Assembly (NCBI RefSeq): GCF_036634195.1
Contig: NZ_JAZIFY010000001.1
Location: 2,676,501-2,740,500, forward strand
DNA from: Streptomyces sp. P9-A4
Lineage (GTDB): Bacteria > Actinomycetota > Actinomycetes > Streptomycetales > Streptomycetaceae
DNA length: 64,000 bases
Direction: 5' to 3'
Position numbers and translations under genes: made by a program. Of the stretch, positions 8,123 to 17,658 are shown one piece after another (position 1 is the first letter of the stretch; each line of letters begins with the position of its first letter). The notes below the pieces were generated by a model that had not been told where the DNA came from, made no database searches, and saw nothing but the letters and a program-made list of their open reading frames with translations.

Positions 8123-9661
8123 TCAGCGCGCCACGAAGGTACGGGCCGCCTTGTCGTGCCAGCACTGGCGCCACGGGCGGTCGAAGAGGCACCACAGGAC
8201 GTTGAGGACACCGACGACCAGGAGGTTGAGGACGCCGTAGACCAGCCAGCGGCGCAGCGACGCGCCGAACGCCGGCGGCTGGTGCGCCTCGATGTCCCGC
8301 ACCTCGATCCCGCACAGCTTCTTGCCCAGGGTCCGCCCCCACCGGGCGGTGGGCAGCACCTCGTACAGGACGCCGAGGAGGACCAGCGCGGCCAGCGCGA
8401 TGCCGAACTGCACCGAGGTGGTCGAATCCACCAGCCAGACCTGGACGGTGACGCCGGACTGCTTGGCCTCCTCGATCTTGCCGTCGATGTGGTCGAGGGC
8501 CGCCGTCACGAAGGGGTACGCGGCGGCGCCGGAGAGCGCGCCGAGGACGACCGTGTCGATCACTCGGGCGAGCAGCCGCCTGCCGAGCCCGGCGGGGCGC
8601 GCGGAGGACTGCTCGCGGGCCGCCCGCACGAACACGTCGTCGACGGGCGGCTTCCAGGGCGCGACCGGCTGCTGCTGTTCCTGCGGCGGTTGCTGGGCCC
8701 AGGAGGGGGTGGCGGGGGCCGCCTGGACGTGCGGCGCGGGGGCTGCCTGGGCCTGCGGTACGGGGGCGGGCGCGGGCGCCTGCCGTACAGGGGTGGGCGC
8801 CGGGGCGGCGGCGGCCGGCGCGGGCTCGGGGGCCGGGCGGGGCTGCGGTTCGGGCCGGGGCCGCTGCGGTGCCGGGGCGGGCCCGGGGATCGGCGTGACG
8901 GGCATGCCGCCGAGTCGCGCGGCTCCCGCGGCGGTTCGCGGGTCCGCGGCCCGCGCGGGCGCCGCCTCGGCGGGCTCCCCGCCACCGGCGACCGGCCAGT
9001 CCGCCGGGGTGCGCGGGTCGGGCGCGGGGCTCACGGGGGTCTGGGGGCTCACGGGGGTCACGGGGCCCTGGGGCGCGCCCCAGGAGACCTTCTGGTCACG
9101 GTCGCCGCCGAACCCGGTCTGCCGGGAGGTGTCGGCCTGCCAGGCGGAGGCGGGCTCGGGGGCGACGCGCTCCGGGGCGACCGGCTCCTCGTCGAAGAAG
9201 ACGGGGCCGGTCTCCTCGACGGCGGGTACGGGGGCGGGGGCGGCGGGTGCGGGCGCCGGAGTCGGAGCCGGGGTGGGAGCAAGGGCCGGGCTCTGCGCGG
9301 GGACCTCGGCGCGCGCCGGTGCCTCGGTCCATGCCTGAACCGGTGCCTGAACCGGTACCTGATCCGGTGTCTGCGCCTGGGCAGGTACGTGTGCGGGGGC
9401 CTGGACCTGGGTCGGGGCCGTGGTGGAGGACTGCGCCGGCGCCACGACCGGCGCGGGCGCCGGGCCCGAGGCCAGGATCGGGCCGGCCGGGGCCGCCGAG
9501 GCCGGCGGACGGGACGGAACGGCACCGTCCGTGGGCGCGGGCCGGCTCGTACCGGGAACCCAGGCGCCCCCGTTCCAGTACCGGATGTATCCGGGAATCG
9601 ACGGGTCCGGGTAGTACCCCGCCTGCGGAACCTCTCCGCCGCCTCCGGGTGGAGTAGCCAC
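8123..9661 (-). CDS. DUF2510-RDD membrane protein with long Pro/Ala linker
   Basis: A 512-residue three-part protein. Residues about 10-40 (AGYYPDPSIPGYIRYWNGGAW) are a DUF2510-type module, a small Trp/Tyr-rich domain found at the N-terminus of actinobacterial membrane proteins. About 300 residues of Pro/Ala/Gln-rich low complexity follow. The C-terminal 160 residues are an RDD domain with the signature LGRRLLARVIDTVVLGAL, TM helices, GRTLGKKLCGIEVRDI and WRQCWHDKAARTFV. It is a paralogue of the next RDD gene, with which it shares the HDKAA-T-V ending. Together they look like an ancient tandem duplication. Function unknown. Confidence 0.87.
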   Translation of the reverse strand: MATPPGGGGEVPQAGYYPDPSIPGYIRYWNGGAWVPGTSRPAPTDGAVPSRPPASAAPAGPILASGPAPAPVVAPAQSSTTAPTQVQAPAHVPAQAQTPDQVPVQAPVQAWTEAPARAEVPAQSPALAPTPAPTPAPAPAAPAPVPAVEETGPVFFDEEPVAPERVAPEPASAWQADTSRQTGFGGDRDQKVSWGAPQGPVTPVSPQTPVSPAPDPRTPADWPVAGGGEPAEAAPARAADPRTAAGAARLGGMPVTPIPGPAPAPQRPRPEPQPRPAPEPAPAAAAPAPTPVRQAPAPAPVPQAQAAPAPHVQAAPATPSWAQQPPQEQQQPVAPWKPPVDDVFVRAAREQSSARPAGLGRRLLARVIDTVVLGALSGAAAYPFVTAALDHIDGKIEEAKQSGVTVQVWLVDSTTSVQFGIALAALVLLGVLYEVLPTARWGRTLGKKLCGIEVRDIEAHQPPAFGASLRRWLVYGVLNLLVVGVLNVLWCLFDRPWRQCWHDKAARTFVAR

Positions 9662-10039
9662 TGCCCCGACTCCGTTCAGTCACAACGCCCTTGAACCGCG
9701 CGGCCGCGTGCCGGGCGTGCCGCGCCCAAGGAGGACAGTAACGAAGAACGTCCCCGAGGGAACAAAGAGCCCGCGAGAAAGGACGCCTTCGGGGGGACAC
9801 GTACCGGAATCGGTCACTCCCCGCGATGTTCGGGCCGGTACATCAGGCGCTCGTACCGTCCGCGTGACCGATCCGCGCCCGTCCCGCGCCCCGCCCACGC
9901 CCGGCTGTCGACCTACCCATGTGACCCCCGGAAAAAACTTCTCGAAAAAACTTCCCGAAGTCGCGTAATGAGTCGCGGGTACCCCGCTCTCTCCATGTGA
10001 AGGCCCGTCCGGGGCCCGTCCACGCGAGGGAGCACGGCC
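9662..10039. other. Divergent promoter region, RDD gene / SsgA-like gene
   Basis: It holds no gene. The notable part is an A-tract direct repeat, GAAAAAACTTC at 9931-9941 and 9944-9954 (13-base period), in otherwise GC-rich DNA. It lies about 86-109 bases before the SsgA-like gene start and could mark its promoter or a protein-bound curved site. Confidence 0.45.
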
Positions 10040-10531
10040 ATGCAGAACACCGACAACACCACCGTCGAACGCGAGCTGGAACTGAAGCTGGTCCTCTCCC
10101 CCGAGCAGGCCATCCCGGTCCCCGCCCGGCTCGCCTACCGCACCGACGACCCGTACGCCGTGCGCATCACCTTCCACATCGGCACGGAGCACCCGGTCAA
10201 CTGGACCTTCGCGCGCGAACTGCTCGTCGAGGGCGTGTTCCGGGCCTGCGGGCACGGTGACGTCCGCATCTGGCCGACGAAGGTCGACGGCCGCAGCGTC
10301 ATCCTGATGGCGCTCTCCTCCCCCGACGGCGACGCCCTGCTGGAAGCCCCGTCGGCGCAGGTGTCCGCCTGGCTGGAGCGGACCCTGCGCGCGGTGCCGC
10401 CGGGCACCGAGTCCGAGCGCCTCGGCATCGACGACGGGCTCGCCGAACTCCTGGCGACCACCGTGATCGCCGACGACCTGTGGCTGCGCGACCCGTGGCC
10501 GTCGGACGAGTCGCAGGACGGCGAGCTGTGA
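10040..10531 (+). CDS. ssgG: SsgA-like sporulation/cell-division protein (probably SsgG)
   Basis: A 163-residue member of the SsgA-like (SALP) family unique to sporulating actinomycetes. The family region is clear: LVLSPEQAIPVPARLAY, DPYAVRITFHIGTEHPVNWTFARELL, GDVRIWPT, and ILMALSSPDGDALLEAP. Family members position septa and peptidoglycan machinery during sporulation. SsgG in S. coelicolor affects septum localisation. The symbol rests on recalled gene order (beside a GlcD-type oxidase and TPR gene), not on alignment. It has a C-terminal extension of about 20 acidic residues. Its stop lies only 29 bases from that of the convergent FAD oxidase. Confidence 0.85.
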   Translation: MQNTDNTTVERELELKLVLSPEQAIPVPARLAYRTDDPYAVRITFHIGTEHPVNWTFARELLVEGVFRACGHGDVRIWPTKVDGRSVILMALSSPDGDALLEAPSAQVSAWLERTLRAVPPGTESERLGIDDGLAELLATTVIADDLWLRDPWPSDESQDGEL

Positions 10532-10560
10532 CCCCCGCACGCGTACGCGTGGAGGCGGAT

Positions 10561-11928
10561 TCAGAAGAGCTTTCCGGGGTTGAGCAGCCCCAGCGGGTCG
10601 AAGGTCGCCTTGATCCCGCGCTGGAGTTCCAGACCGACCGGCCCGAGCTCCCGTGCCAGCCACTCCTTCTTGAGGACGCCGACGCCGTGTTCGCCGGTGA
10701 TCGTGCCGCCGAGCGCGAGCCCGAGCGCCATGATCTCGTCGAAGGACTCCCGCGCGCGCCGCGACTCGTCCTCGTCGGTGTGGTCGAAGCAGACGACGGG
10801 ATGGGTGTTGCCGTCACCGGCGTGCGCGCAGACGCCGATGGTCAGGCCGTACTTCTCCGCGACGGCCGCCGTGCCGTCCAGCATCTCGGCGAGCCGCGTC
10901 CGCGGCACGCACACGTCGTCGATCATCGTCGCGGACTTGATCGTCTCCAGGGCGGTGAGGGAGAGCCGGCGTGCCTGGAGGAGCAGTTCGGACTCGGCGG
11001 CGTCGGCGGCCGGGACGACCTCGGTGGCGCCCGCCGCCGTGCACAGCTCCCCGACGGCGGCCAGGTCGGCGGCCGGGTCCGGGGTGTCGAAGGCGCACAG
11101 GAGCAGGGCCTCGGTGGTGTCCGGCAGACCCATGCGCGCCAGCTTGTTGACCGCCTGGACGGTGGTGCGGTCCATGAGTTCGAGCAGCGACGGGGTGTGG
11201 CCGCGCTCCATGATCGCGCAGACGGCCTCGCAGGCGGCGGCCGCGGAGGGGAACTCGGCGGCGAGCGCGAGCTGCACCGGGGGCTGCGGCCGGAGCGCGA
11301 GCACCGCGCCGACGACGACACCGAGGCTGCCTTCGGAACCGACGAACAGCCGGGTCAGGTCATAGCCGGCCACGCCCTTGGCGGTGCGGCGCCCGGTGCG
11401 CAGGAGGCGACCGTCGGCGAGGACGACGTCGAGGCCGAGGACGTACTCGGCGGTCACCCCGTACTTCACGCAGCACAGGCCGCCCGAGGCGGTGCCGATG
11501 TTCCCGCCGATGGTGCACGTCTCCCAGCTGGACGGGTCCGGCGGGTAGTACAGGCCGTGTTCGGCGACGGCCCGTGACAGCACGGCGTTGATCACGCCCG
11601 GTTCGACGACGGCGATCCGGTCGACCGGGTTGATCTCCAGGATGCGGTCCATCTTGACCAGGGAGAGCACGATGCAGCCCTCGGAGGCGTTCGCGCCGCC
11701 GGACAGGCCGGTACGGGCCCCCTGAGGCACGACGGGGACGCGGAGTTCGGTCGCGGTGCGCATGACGTGCTGGACCTGTTCGACCGTGCGCGGGAGCACG
11801 ACGACGGCGGGGGTGCCCGCCGCGCAGAAGCTCGCCATGTCGCGGGAGTAGGAGTCCGTCACGTCCGGATCGGTGAGCAGCGCCTCGGCGGGAAGCCCGG
11901 CGCTCAGCCGCGTCAGAAGATCGTCCAT
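10561..11928 (-). CDS. FAD-linked oxidase, GlcD family
   Basis: A 455-residue flavoprotein of the glycolate oxidase subunit D / D-lactate dehydrogenase type, oxidising a 2-hydroxyacid. The N-terminal FAD-binding (PCMH) domain has VVPQGARTGLSGGANASEG and TCTIGGNIGTASGG. The C-terminal domain ends with GTITGEHGVGVLKKEWL, the family signature. VCAHAGDGNTHPVV holds the conserved His residues of the active site. The ATG at 11928 gives the usual family length but has GGAGG only one base upstream, so the true start could be slightly different. It is divergent from the TPR gene. No dedicated GlcE/GlcF partners are next to it. Confidence 0.9.
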   Translation of the reverse strand: MDDLLTRLSAGLPAEALLTDPDVTDSYSRDMASFCAAGTPAVVVLPRTVEQVQHVMRTATELRVPVVPQGARTGLSGGANASEGCIVLSLVKMDRILEINPVDRIAVVEPGVINAVLSRAVAEHGLYYPPDPSSWETCTIGGNIGTASGGLCCVKYGVTAEYVLGLDVVLADGRLLRTGRRTAKGVAGYDLTRLFVGSEGSLGVVVGAVLALRPQPPVQLALAAEFPSAAAACEAVCAIMERGHTPSLLELMDRTTVQAVNKLARMGLPDTTEALLLCAFDTPDPAADLAAVGELCTAAGATEVVPAADAAESELLLQARRLSLTALETIKSATMIDDVCVPRTRLAEMLDGTAAVAEKYGLTIGVCAHAGDGNTHPVVCFDHTDEDESRRARESFDEIMALGLALGGTITGEHGVGVLKKEWLARELGPVGLELQRGIKATFDPLGLLNPGKLF

Positions 11929-12017
11929 GCCTCCAGCGTGGCACCCGGGGCCATCGGTGTGAACCCGCCGGAGCAGGCGCATCGTGTGCTCTTCGTACAG
12001 GTGCGGACGGGCGCACA

Positions 12018-13502
12018 GTGAGCGCCATGAAGACCCAGAACGTGTCGAGGACGGTCCTGGCGGCCGGAGTGGGCGCGGTGCTCGCGGCGACGGCCCTGCT
12101 GTACGTCCCCGAGCTCGTCGGCCAGGGTCCGCCGCCCCCGCCCGGACCGGCGGAGCGGGCGGAGATCGCGGCCCACGCGGGCGCGCAGGCGGCGCTCCCG
12201 GACCTGGCCGCGCTGATCACCGACCGTGAGGGGTGGCTGCGCGCCCACCCGGACGACGACGCCTCCTGGGCGGCGCTCGGGACGGCGTACACGGAGCGGG
12301 GCACCCGCCTCGGGGACGTACGGGACTATCCGCGGGCCGAGCGGGCGCTGCGCAGGTCCCTCGCGGAACGGCCGGCGGCGAGCGGGAACCTGGACGCGCA
12401 GCTGGGGCTCGGGGCGCTCGCGGGGGCGCGCGGCGACTGGCGGGCGGCGAAGCAGTGGGGCGAGCGGGTGCGTAAGGCGGATCCGAAGCGCTGGCCGGTG
12501 TACCCGGTGCTGATCGACGCGTACAACGGCCTCGGGGAGTACGGGGCGGCCCGGAAGGCCATGGAGGGTCTGGAAGGGCTCCACGCGGGCGCGTTGACGC
12601 GTTCCCGGGCCGCGCAGTCCTTCCGGGACCGGGGCTGGCGCGAGGACGCCGACGCGGCGGCGCTGGACGCGGCGGCGCTCGCGGAGACGGACGCGGAGAA
12701 GGCGGCTTCGCTGGCCCGGCTCGGGGACCTGGCGTGGGAGCGGGGCGAGCCGGAGGAGGCGCTGTCGCAGTTCGGGGCGGCGCTGCGGCTCGTACGGGAC
12801 CACGGGCCCTCGCTGGCCGGGCGGGCGCGGGCGCTGGCGGGGCTCGGCCGTACGGACGAGGCGCTGCGGGACTGGCGGGCGGCGCTGGACCGGCTGCCGC
12901 TGCCGGAGTACGTCCTTGAGGCGGGCGAGCTGCATGAGGCGGTCGGCCTGGACGGGGACGCGCGGGCGCTGTACGAGCGGCTGCGGACGGGCACGTGGGC
13001 GCGCGGGGAGGTGGCCCTCGCGCTGCTCGACGCGGACCACGGCGACCCGGCGGCGGCGGTGCGGCGGATGCGGGCGGAGTGGGCGCGCGGGCACCGTTCG
13101 GTGGCGGTGGCGGACGCGCTGGGCTGGGCGCTGCACCGGTCGGGTGAGTCCAAGGAGGCGCTGGAGTACGCGAAGCGGGCCACGGACGAGGGGCTGCGGA
13201 GTGCGCTGTTCGCGTACCACCGGGGCGAGATCGAACGGACGCTGGAGCTGACCGGCCCGGCCCGCCGCCATCTGGCGGAGGCGCTGCGGATCAACCCGGC
13301 CTTCTCGCCGCTGCTGGCGCCGAGGGCGACGGAGGCGGTGGCGGCGCTCGGCGAGCCCTCGGACGAACTCCCGAAGGAACTGCGGCCGAGGGAGGCCCCG
13401 CAGGAGGAGCCTGCGAGACAGCGGGCGCGGCAGGAGAAGCCGGCGGCGAAGCCCGAAACGAAGCCGGCTCCGGAGCCGGCCGCGAAGCCCGCCGGGGGCT
13501 AG
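12018..13502 (+). CDS. TPR-repeat protein with N-terminal membrane anchor
   Basis: This 494-residue protein has an N-terminal hydrophobic helix (about residues 12-33, RTVLAAGVGAVLAATALLYV) and then a long series of tetratricopeptide-like helical pairs. Typical units include ASWAALGTAYTERGT, PRAERALRRSL, YGAARKAMEGLEGL, ALEYAKRATDEGL and RRHLAEALRINPAFSPLL. The last 55 residues are Lys/Glu/Pro/Ala-rich and probably disordered. TPR proteins scaffold protein complexes; the partner is not visible. The start may be GTG 12018 or ATG 12027, three codons later; no good ribosome site favours either. It is divergent from the FAD oxidase and convergent with hppD, with a strong hairpin between. Confidence 0.82.
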   Translation: MSAMKTQNVSRTVLAAGVGAVLAATALLYVPELVGQGPPPPPGPAERAEIAAHAGAQAALPDLAALITDREGWLRAHPDDDASWAALGTAYTERGTRLGDVRDYPRAERALRRSLAERPAASGNLDAQLGLGALAGARGDWRAAKQWGERVRKADPKRWPVYPVLIDAYNGLGEYGAARKAMEGLEGLHAGALTRSRAAQSFRDRGWREDADAAALDAAALAETDAEKAASLARLGDLAWERGEPEEALSQFGAALRLVRDHGPSLAGRARALAGLGRTDEALRDWRAALDRLPLPEYVLEAGELHEAVGLDGDARALYERLRTGTWARGEVALALLDADHGDPAAAVRRMRAEWARGHRSVAVADALGWALHRSGESKEALEYAKRATDEGLRSALFAYHRGEIERTLELTGPARRHLAEALRINPAFSPLLAPRATEAVAALGEPSDELPKELRPREAPQEEPARQRARQEKPAAKPETKPAPEPAAKPAGG

Positions 13503-13520
13503 GGACGGGCGGTACGCGCG

Positions 13521-13554
13521 CGTGGGCCCGGGGCGACAGTGCCCCGGGCCCACG
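13521..13554. terminator. Bidirectional terminator between TPR gene and hppD
   Basis: A perfect 14-base stem, 13521-13534 (CGTGGGCCCGGGGC) with 13541-13554, has a GACAGT loop. It lies between two convergent genes, 18 bases past the TPR stop and 24 past the hppD stop. Confidence 0.85.
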
Positions 13555-13577
13555 GCGTACACGTGCTTGACGGGCGA

Positions 13578-14777
<1,200 letters not shown>

Positions 14778-14844
14778 TCAATGTGCACAGCAACCGGCGA
14801 GTATGGCCGTGCGACTTGTACATCCTGACCATGGGGAGGCCGCT

Positions 14845-15321
14845 GTGGCGATCGATCATCTGGACGGACGACTGCTCGGGCTCCTCGCGCGCGAGCCGCG
14901 CATCGGGGTCCTGGAGGCCTCCCGGCGTCTGGGCGTGGCCCGGGGCACGGTGCAGGCGCGGCTCGACCGGCTCCAGGCGAGCGGGGTGATCCGGGGCTTC
15001 GGACCGCAGGTGGACCCGGCGGCGCTCGGCTATCCGGTGACGGCCTTCGCGACCCTGGAGATCAAGCAGGGGCAGGGCGCGGACGTACGGGAACATCTGG
15101 CGACGGTGCCGGAGGTGCTGGAACTGCACACGACGACGGGCCACGGCGACATGCTCTGCCGGCTGGTCGCCCGCTCCAACGCGGACCTCCAGCGGGTGAT
15201 CGACAAGGTGGTCGCCTTCGAGGGGATCGTGCGGGCGTCGACGGCGATCGTGATGGAGAACCCGGTGCCGCTGCGGATCATCCCGCTGGTGGAACAGGCG
15301 GCGAGCGGGAAGCCGCTGTAG
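14845..15321 (+). CDS. Lrp/AsnC family transcriptional regulator
   Basis: This 158-residue DNA-binding protein has an N-terminal winged helix-turn-helix (DHLDGRLLGLLAREPRIGVL, SRRLGVARGTVQARLDRLQ, SGVIRGF). A C-terminal RAM/AsnC ligand-binding domain follows (VTAFATLEIKQG, LELHTTTGHGDMLCRLVARS). The GTG at 14845 was chosen because GGGGAGG lies six bases upstream; a longer ATG frame from 14803 has no ribosome site. Such regulators bind amino acids and often control the neighbouring divergent gene, here hppD. No perfect operator is visible in the 121-base gap, only loosely related GTGCGCAA and ATGTGCAC elements facing each other (around 14750-14790). Confidence 0.9.
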   Translation: MAIDHLDGRLLGLLAREPRIGVLEASRRLGVARGTVQARLDRLQASGVIRGFGPQVDPAALGYPVTAFATLEIKQGQGADVREHLATVPEVLELHTTTGHGDMLCRLVARSNADLQRVIDKVVAFEGIVRASTAIVMENPVPLRIIPLVEQAASGKPL

Positions 15322-15392
15322 CGCGGCGGCGCGCCGCTCGAAGGCGCGTCACACGGGAGGCACCGCGAGGCGGCGAGCGCAAAGGAGTGAAT

Positions 15393-15447
15393 GCAAAGGA
15401 TGAGTTGCAAAAAAGGGGTTGCAACTCATCCTTTGCAACTCTACGGT
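15393..15447 (+). promoter_or_regulatory. Promoter with overlapping 18-bp perfect inverted repeat, leaderless start
   Basis: GCAAAGGATGAGTTGCAA (15393-15410) and its exact reverse complement (15419-15436) flank AAAAGGGG. A TTGCAA at 15419-15424 and TACGGT at 15442-15447 are 17 bases apart, matching the housekeeping promoter form. The operator covers the -35. A transcript would begin at or next to the ATG at 15454, with no ribosome site, so the mRNA is probably leaderless. A partial extra copy (GCAAAGGAGTGA) lies at 15379-15390. Confidence 0.7.
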
Positions 15448-15453
15448 TGAGTC

Positions 15454-16035
15454 ATGTCCGAGCCCGAGGAATACCTGAGCCGCAGCCTCGACCCGCGCTC
15501 CCTGCGCGGGCTCGCCCACCCGCTGCGCATCCAGCTGCTGCGCGCCCTGCGCCGCCACGGACCCGCCACCGCCTCCCAGCTCGCGGACCGGCTCGGTGAA
15601 TCCAGCGGCGCCACCAGCTACCACCTGCGCCAGCTCGCCGCCCACGGCTTCGTCGAGGACGACCCGACGCGCGGCAAGGGGCGGGAGCGGTGGTGGAAGG
15701 CGGCCCAGCAGGGCACGACGTTCGACGAAGCGCTGTACACGAACCCGGACCCCGAGGTCCAGGGGGCCGTCGAGGTCTACGTGCACGAGATCGCGTCCAT
15801 ACACTCCCAGGAGATGTCGACCTGGCTCGGCACCCGCGACACCTGGGACGAGGCCTGGTACGGCGCCTCGAACATGAGCGACTTCACGCTCACCCTGCCG
15901 CCCGAGCGGCTGCGCGAGCTCAACCTGAAGATCCACGCGCTGATCAACGACTACCGCGACACCGCCGACCCGGACGCTCCCGGCGCCGAGCGCGTCCGGA
16001 TGCACCTGCACGCGTTCCCGCAGCACGAGAACTGA
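15454..16035 (+). CDS. ArsR-type winged-helix transcriptional regulator
   Basis: A 193-residue regulator. The N-terminal 90 residues are an ArsR-like HTH: DPRSLRGLAHPLRIQLLRAL, ATASQLADRLGESSGATSYH and LRQLAAHGFVEDD, followed by a wing (GRERWWKAA). The C-terminal half is helical and not a metal-binding type; no Cys pair is visible, so it is unlikely to be an arsenic or metal sensor. It heads a unit with a 62-residue protein and an MFS transporter, and a perfect inverted repeat covers its promoter. Autoregulation together with control of the transporter is the natural reading. Confidence 0.9.
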   Translation: MSEPEEYLSRSLDPRSLRGLAHPLRIQLLRALRRHGPATASQLADRLGESSGATSYHLRQLAAHGFVEDDPTRGKGRERWWKAAQQGTTFDEALYTNPDPEVQGAVEVYVHEIASIHSQEMSTWLGTRDTWDEAWYGASNMSDFTLTLPPERLRELNLKIHALINDYRDTADPDAPGAERVRMHLHAFPQHEN

Positions 16036-16054
16036 CGGAAGGAACCACGCGACC

Positions 16055-16243
16055 ATGCATGCCGACATCCACCTCCAGCTGCACCACCTGAGCGCCGCCG
16101 AACTCCACCGCACCGCCGACCGCACCGTCGAGGTCCCCACCGTGACCTCGCCGCCCCTCCGCGTCCAGCTCGGCTGGAAGCTCGTCGAGCTGGGGCTTCA
16201 CATGGTCACGCCCGCCGGGCGACCGGCCACTCTGGCCGCGTGA
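16055..16243 (+). CDS. Small hypothetical protein, 62 residues
   Basis: It lies 19 bases after the ArsR-type gene, with GGAAGGA at a good distance before ATG 16055. The MFS gene GTG overlaps its stop by four bases (GTGA). It has no membrane helix or Cys. It begins MHADIHLQLHHLSAAELHRT, with an His-rich N-terminal stretch (five His in the first 18 residues), and ends with an amphipathic helix around LGWKLVELGLHMV. Function unknown. The tight coupling on both sides suggests a real gene acting with the transporter, or a leader peptide tuning its translation. Confidence 0.7.
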   Translation: MHADIHLQLHHLSAAELHRTADRTVEVPTVTSPPLRVQLGWKLVELGLHMVTPAGRPATLAA

Positions 16244-17658
16244 CCGGGGCGGGGGGACCGGGGGGACACGACGTGACGACGAAGCGGAACGACCGGGCAC
16301 CGCTGGCCACTGTACTGGCCGCCAACGCCATCTCCATCAGCGGCAATTCACTCACTCTCATCGCCGTCCCCTGGTTCGCCCTGGAGACCACCGGCAGCCC
16401 CGGCAAGGCCGGCCTCGTCGCCTTCTGCGCCGCCCTGCCGGTCATACTCTCCGCGATCGTCGGCGGCCCCGTCATCGACCGGATCGGCCGCCGCCGGGTC
16501 TCCATCGCCTCCGACCTCGTCTGCGCCCTCGCGCTCGCCGCCATCCCGCTGCTCAACCACGCGGGCGTGCTCCGGTTCTGGATGCTGTGCGCGCTGATGG
16601 CCGTCACCGGCCTCTTCCACGCCCCCGGCGAGACCGCGCGCAACGTCCTCACGCCCGACCTGGCCGAGCGGGCCGGCACCCCGCTCTCCCGCGCCACCAG
16701 CTTCTACGACGCCGTCTCGCGCGGCGCCAGGATGACCGGCGCCGCCCTCGCCGGCCTGCTCGTGGCCTTCCTCGGCGCCGACACCGTGCTGTACATCGAC
16801 GCCGCGACCTTCGCCGTCTCCGCGCTCCTCGTCCTCATAGGCCTGCGCGGGGTCCCCTCCGCCGAACCGGCGCGCGGAGCACCGCCGTTGTCGCTGGCCG
16901 TATACCGGGCCGACCTGCGCGAGGGCTACTCGTTCATGCTGCGCACCCGGCTGCTCCTCGGCGTCAACCTCATGGTGATGATCACCAACGGCCTGGCGCA
17001 GAGCTGGAGTTCGGTCCTGCTGCCGGTGCACGCCCGGGAGGAGCTCGGCGGTTCGGCGGCGCTCGGCCTGCTCGTCGCCGTGTTCGGCGGCTGCGCCCTC
17101 GCAGGCGCCCTGCTGTACGCGGCGGTCGGTCATCGCTTCCCCCGCCGTCCGGTCCTCGCGGTCGGCTTCCTCCTCTGCGGCGCCCCCGTGTACGTGACGG
17201 CGGCCGTCACCGACACCACCCCGCCGCTGCTGGTGGTGATGGCGCTCGGCGGTCTCGGCGCCGGGGTGCTCAACCCGATCCTCGGCGCCGTCTTCTACGA
17301 GATAGTCCCCGAGGGGCTGCGCAGCCGGGTCGGCAGCGCCAGTACGGCCAGTGTGCTGCTCACGACCCCGCTCGGCGGGCTCGCGGCCGGTTATCTGGTG
17401 GAGCGGGTGGGGATCACCACGACGCTGCTCAGCCTCGCCGGGGTGTACTTCCTGGCCACGCTCTGCCCGCTGGTCTTCCCCTCCTGGCGGGCGATGGACG
17501 CACCGCACGCCGCGCCGGCCGTCGGCAAGGCCGAGGTCGAGGTCGCGGTCGAGAGCGAAGGCGAGGGCAAGGGGGACGGCGAAGGCGGCGTCAGCAGGAC
17601 GGAACCTTCGACTCCTGTCCCTGTTCCAGGTTCCGGAGGGACGACACCGCGTCGCTGA
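16240..17658 (+). CDS. MFS transporter (drug/siderophore exporter type)
   Basis: This 472-residue major facilitator has about 12 hydrophobic helices and the loop motif GGPVIDRIGRRRVSIASD between TM2 and TM3. It resembles MFS_3/EntS-like exporters (ATVLAANAISISGNSLTLIA at TM1). It is translationally coupled to the preceding small gene through a GTGA overlap and co-transcribed with the ArsR-type regulator. The last 45 residues are a charged, low-complexity tail (EVEVAVESEGEGKGDGEGG) whose final 68 bases overlap the convergent peptidase gene. The exported compound is unknown. Confidence 0.88.
   Translation: MTGAGGPGGHDVTTKRNDRAPLATVLAANAISISGNSLTLIAVPWFALETTGSPGKAGLVAFCAALPVILSAIVGGPVIDRIGRRRVSIASDLVCALALAAIPLLNHAGVLRFWMLCALMAVTGLFHAPGETARNVLTPDLAERAGTPLSRATSFYDAVSRGARMTGAALAGLLVAFLGADTVLYIDAATFAVSALLVLIGLRGVPSAEPARGAPPLSLAVYRADLREGYSFMLRTRLLLGVNLMVMITNGLAQSWSSVLLPVHAREELGGSAALGLLVAVFGGCALAGALLYAAVGHRFPRRPVLAVGFLLCGAPVYVTAAVTDTTPPLLVVMALGGLGAGVLNPILGAVFYEIVPEGLRSRVGSASTASVLLTTPLGGLAAGYLVERVGITTTLLSLAGVYFLATLCPLVFPSWRAMDAPHAAPAVGKAEVEVAVESEGEGKGDGEGGVSRTEPSTPVPVPGSGGTTPRR

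Noticed and set aside
7260..9661. Collagen-like or surface protein
   Set aside because: The Pro/Gly-rich and Pro/Ala-rich stretches belong to RDD membrane proteins and have no signal peptide.
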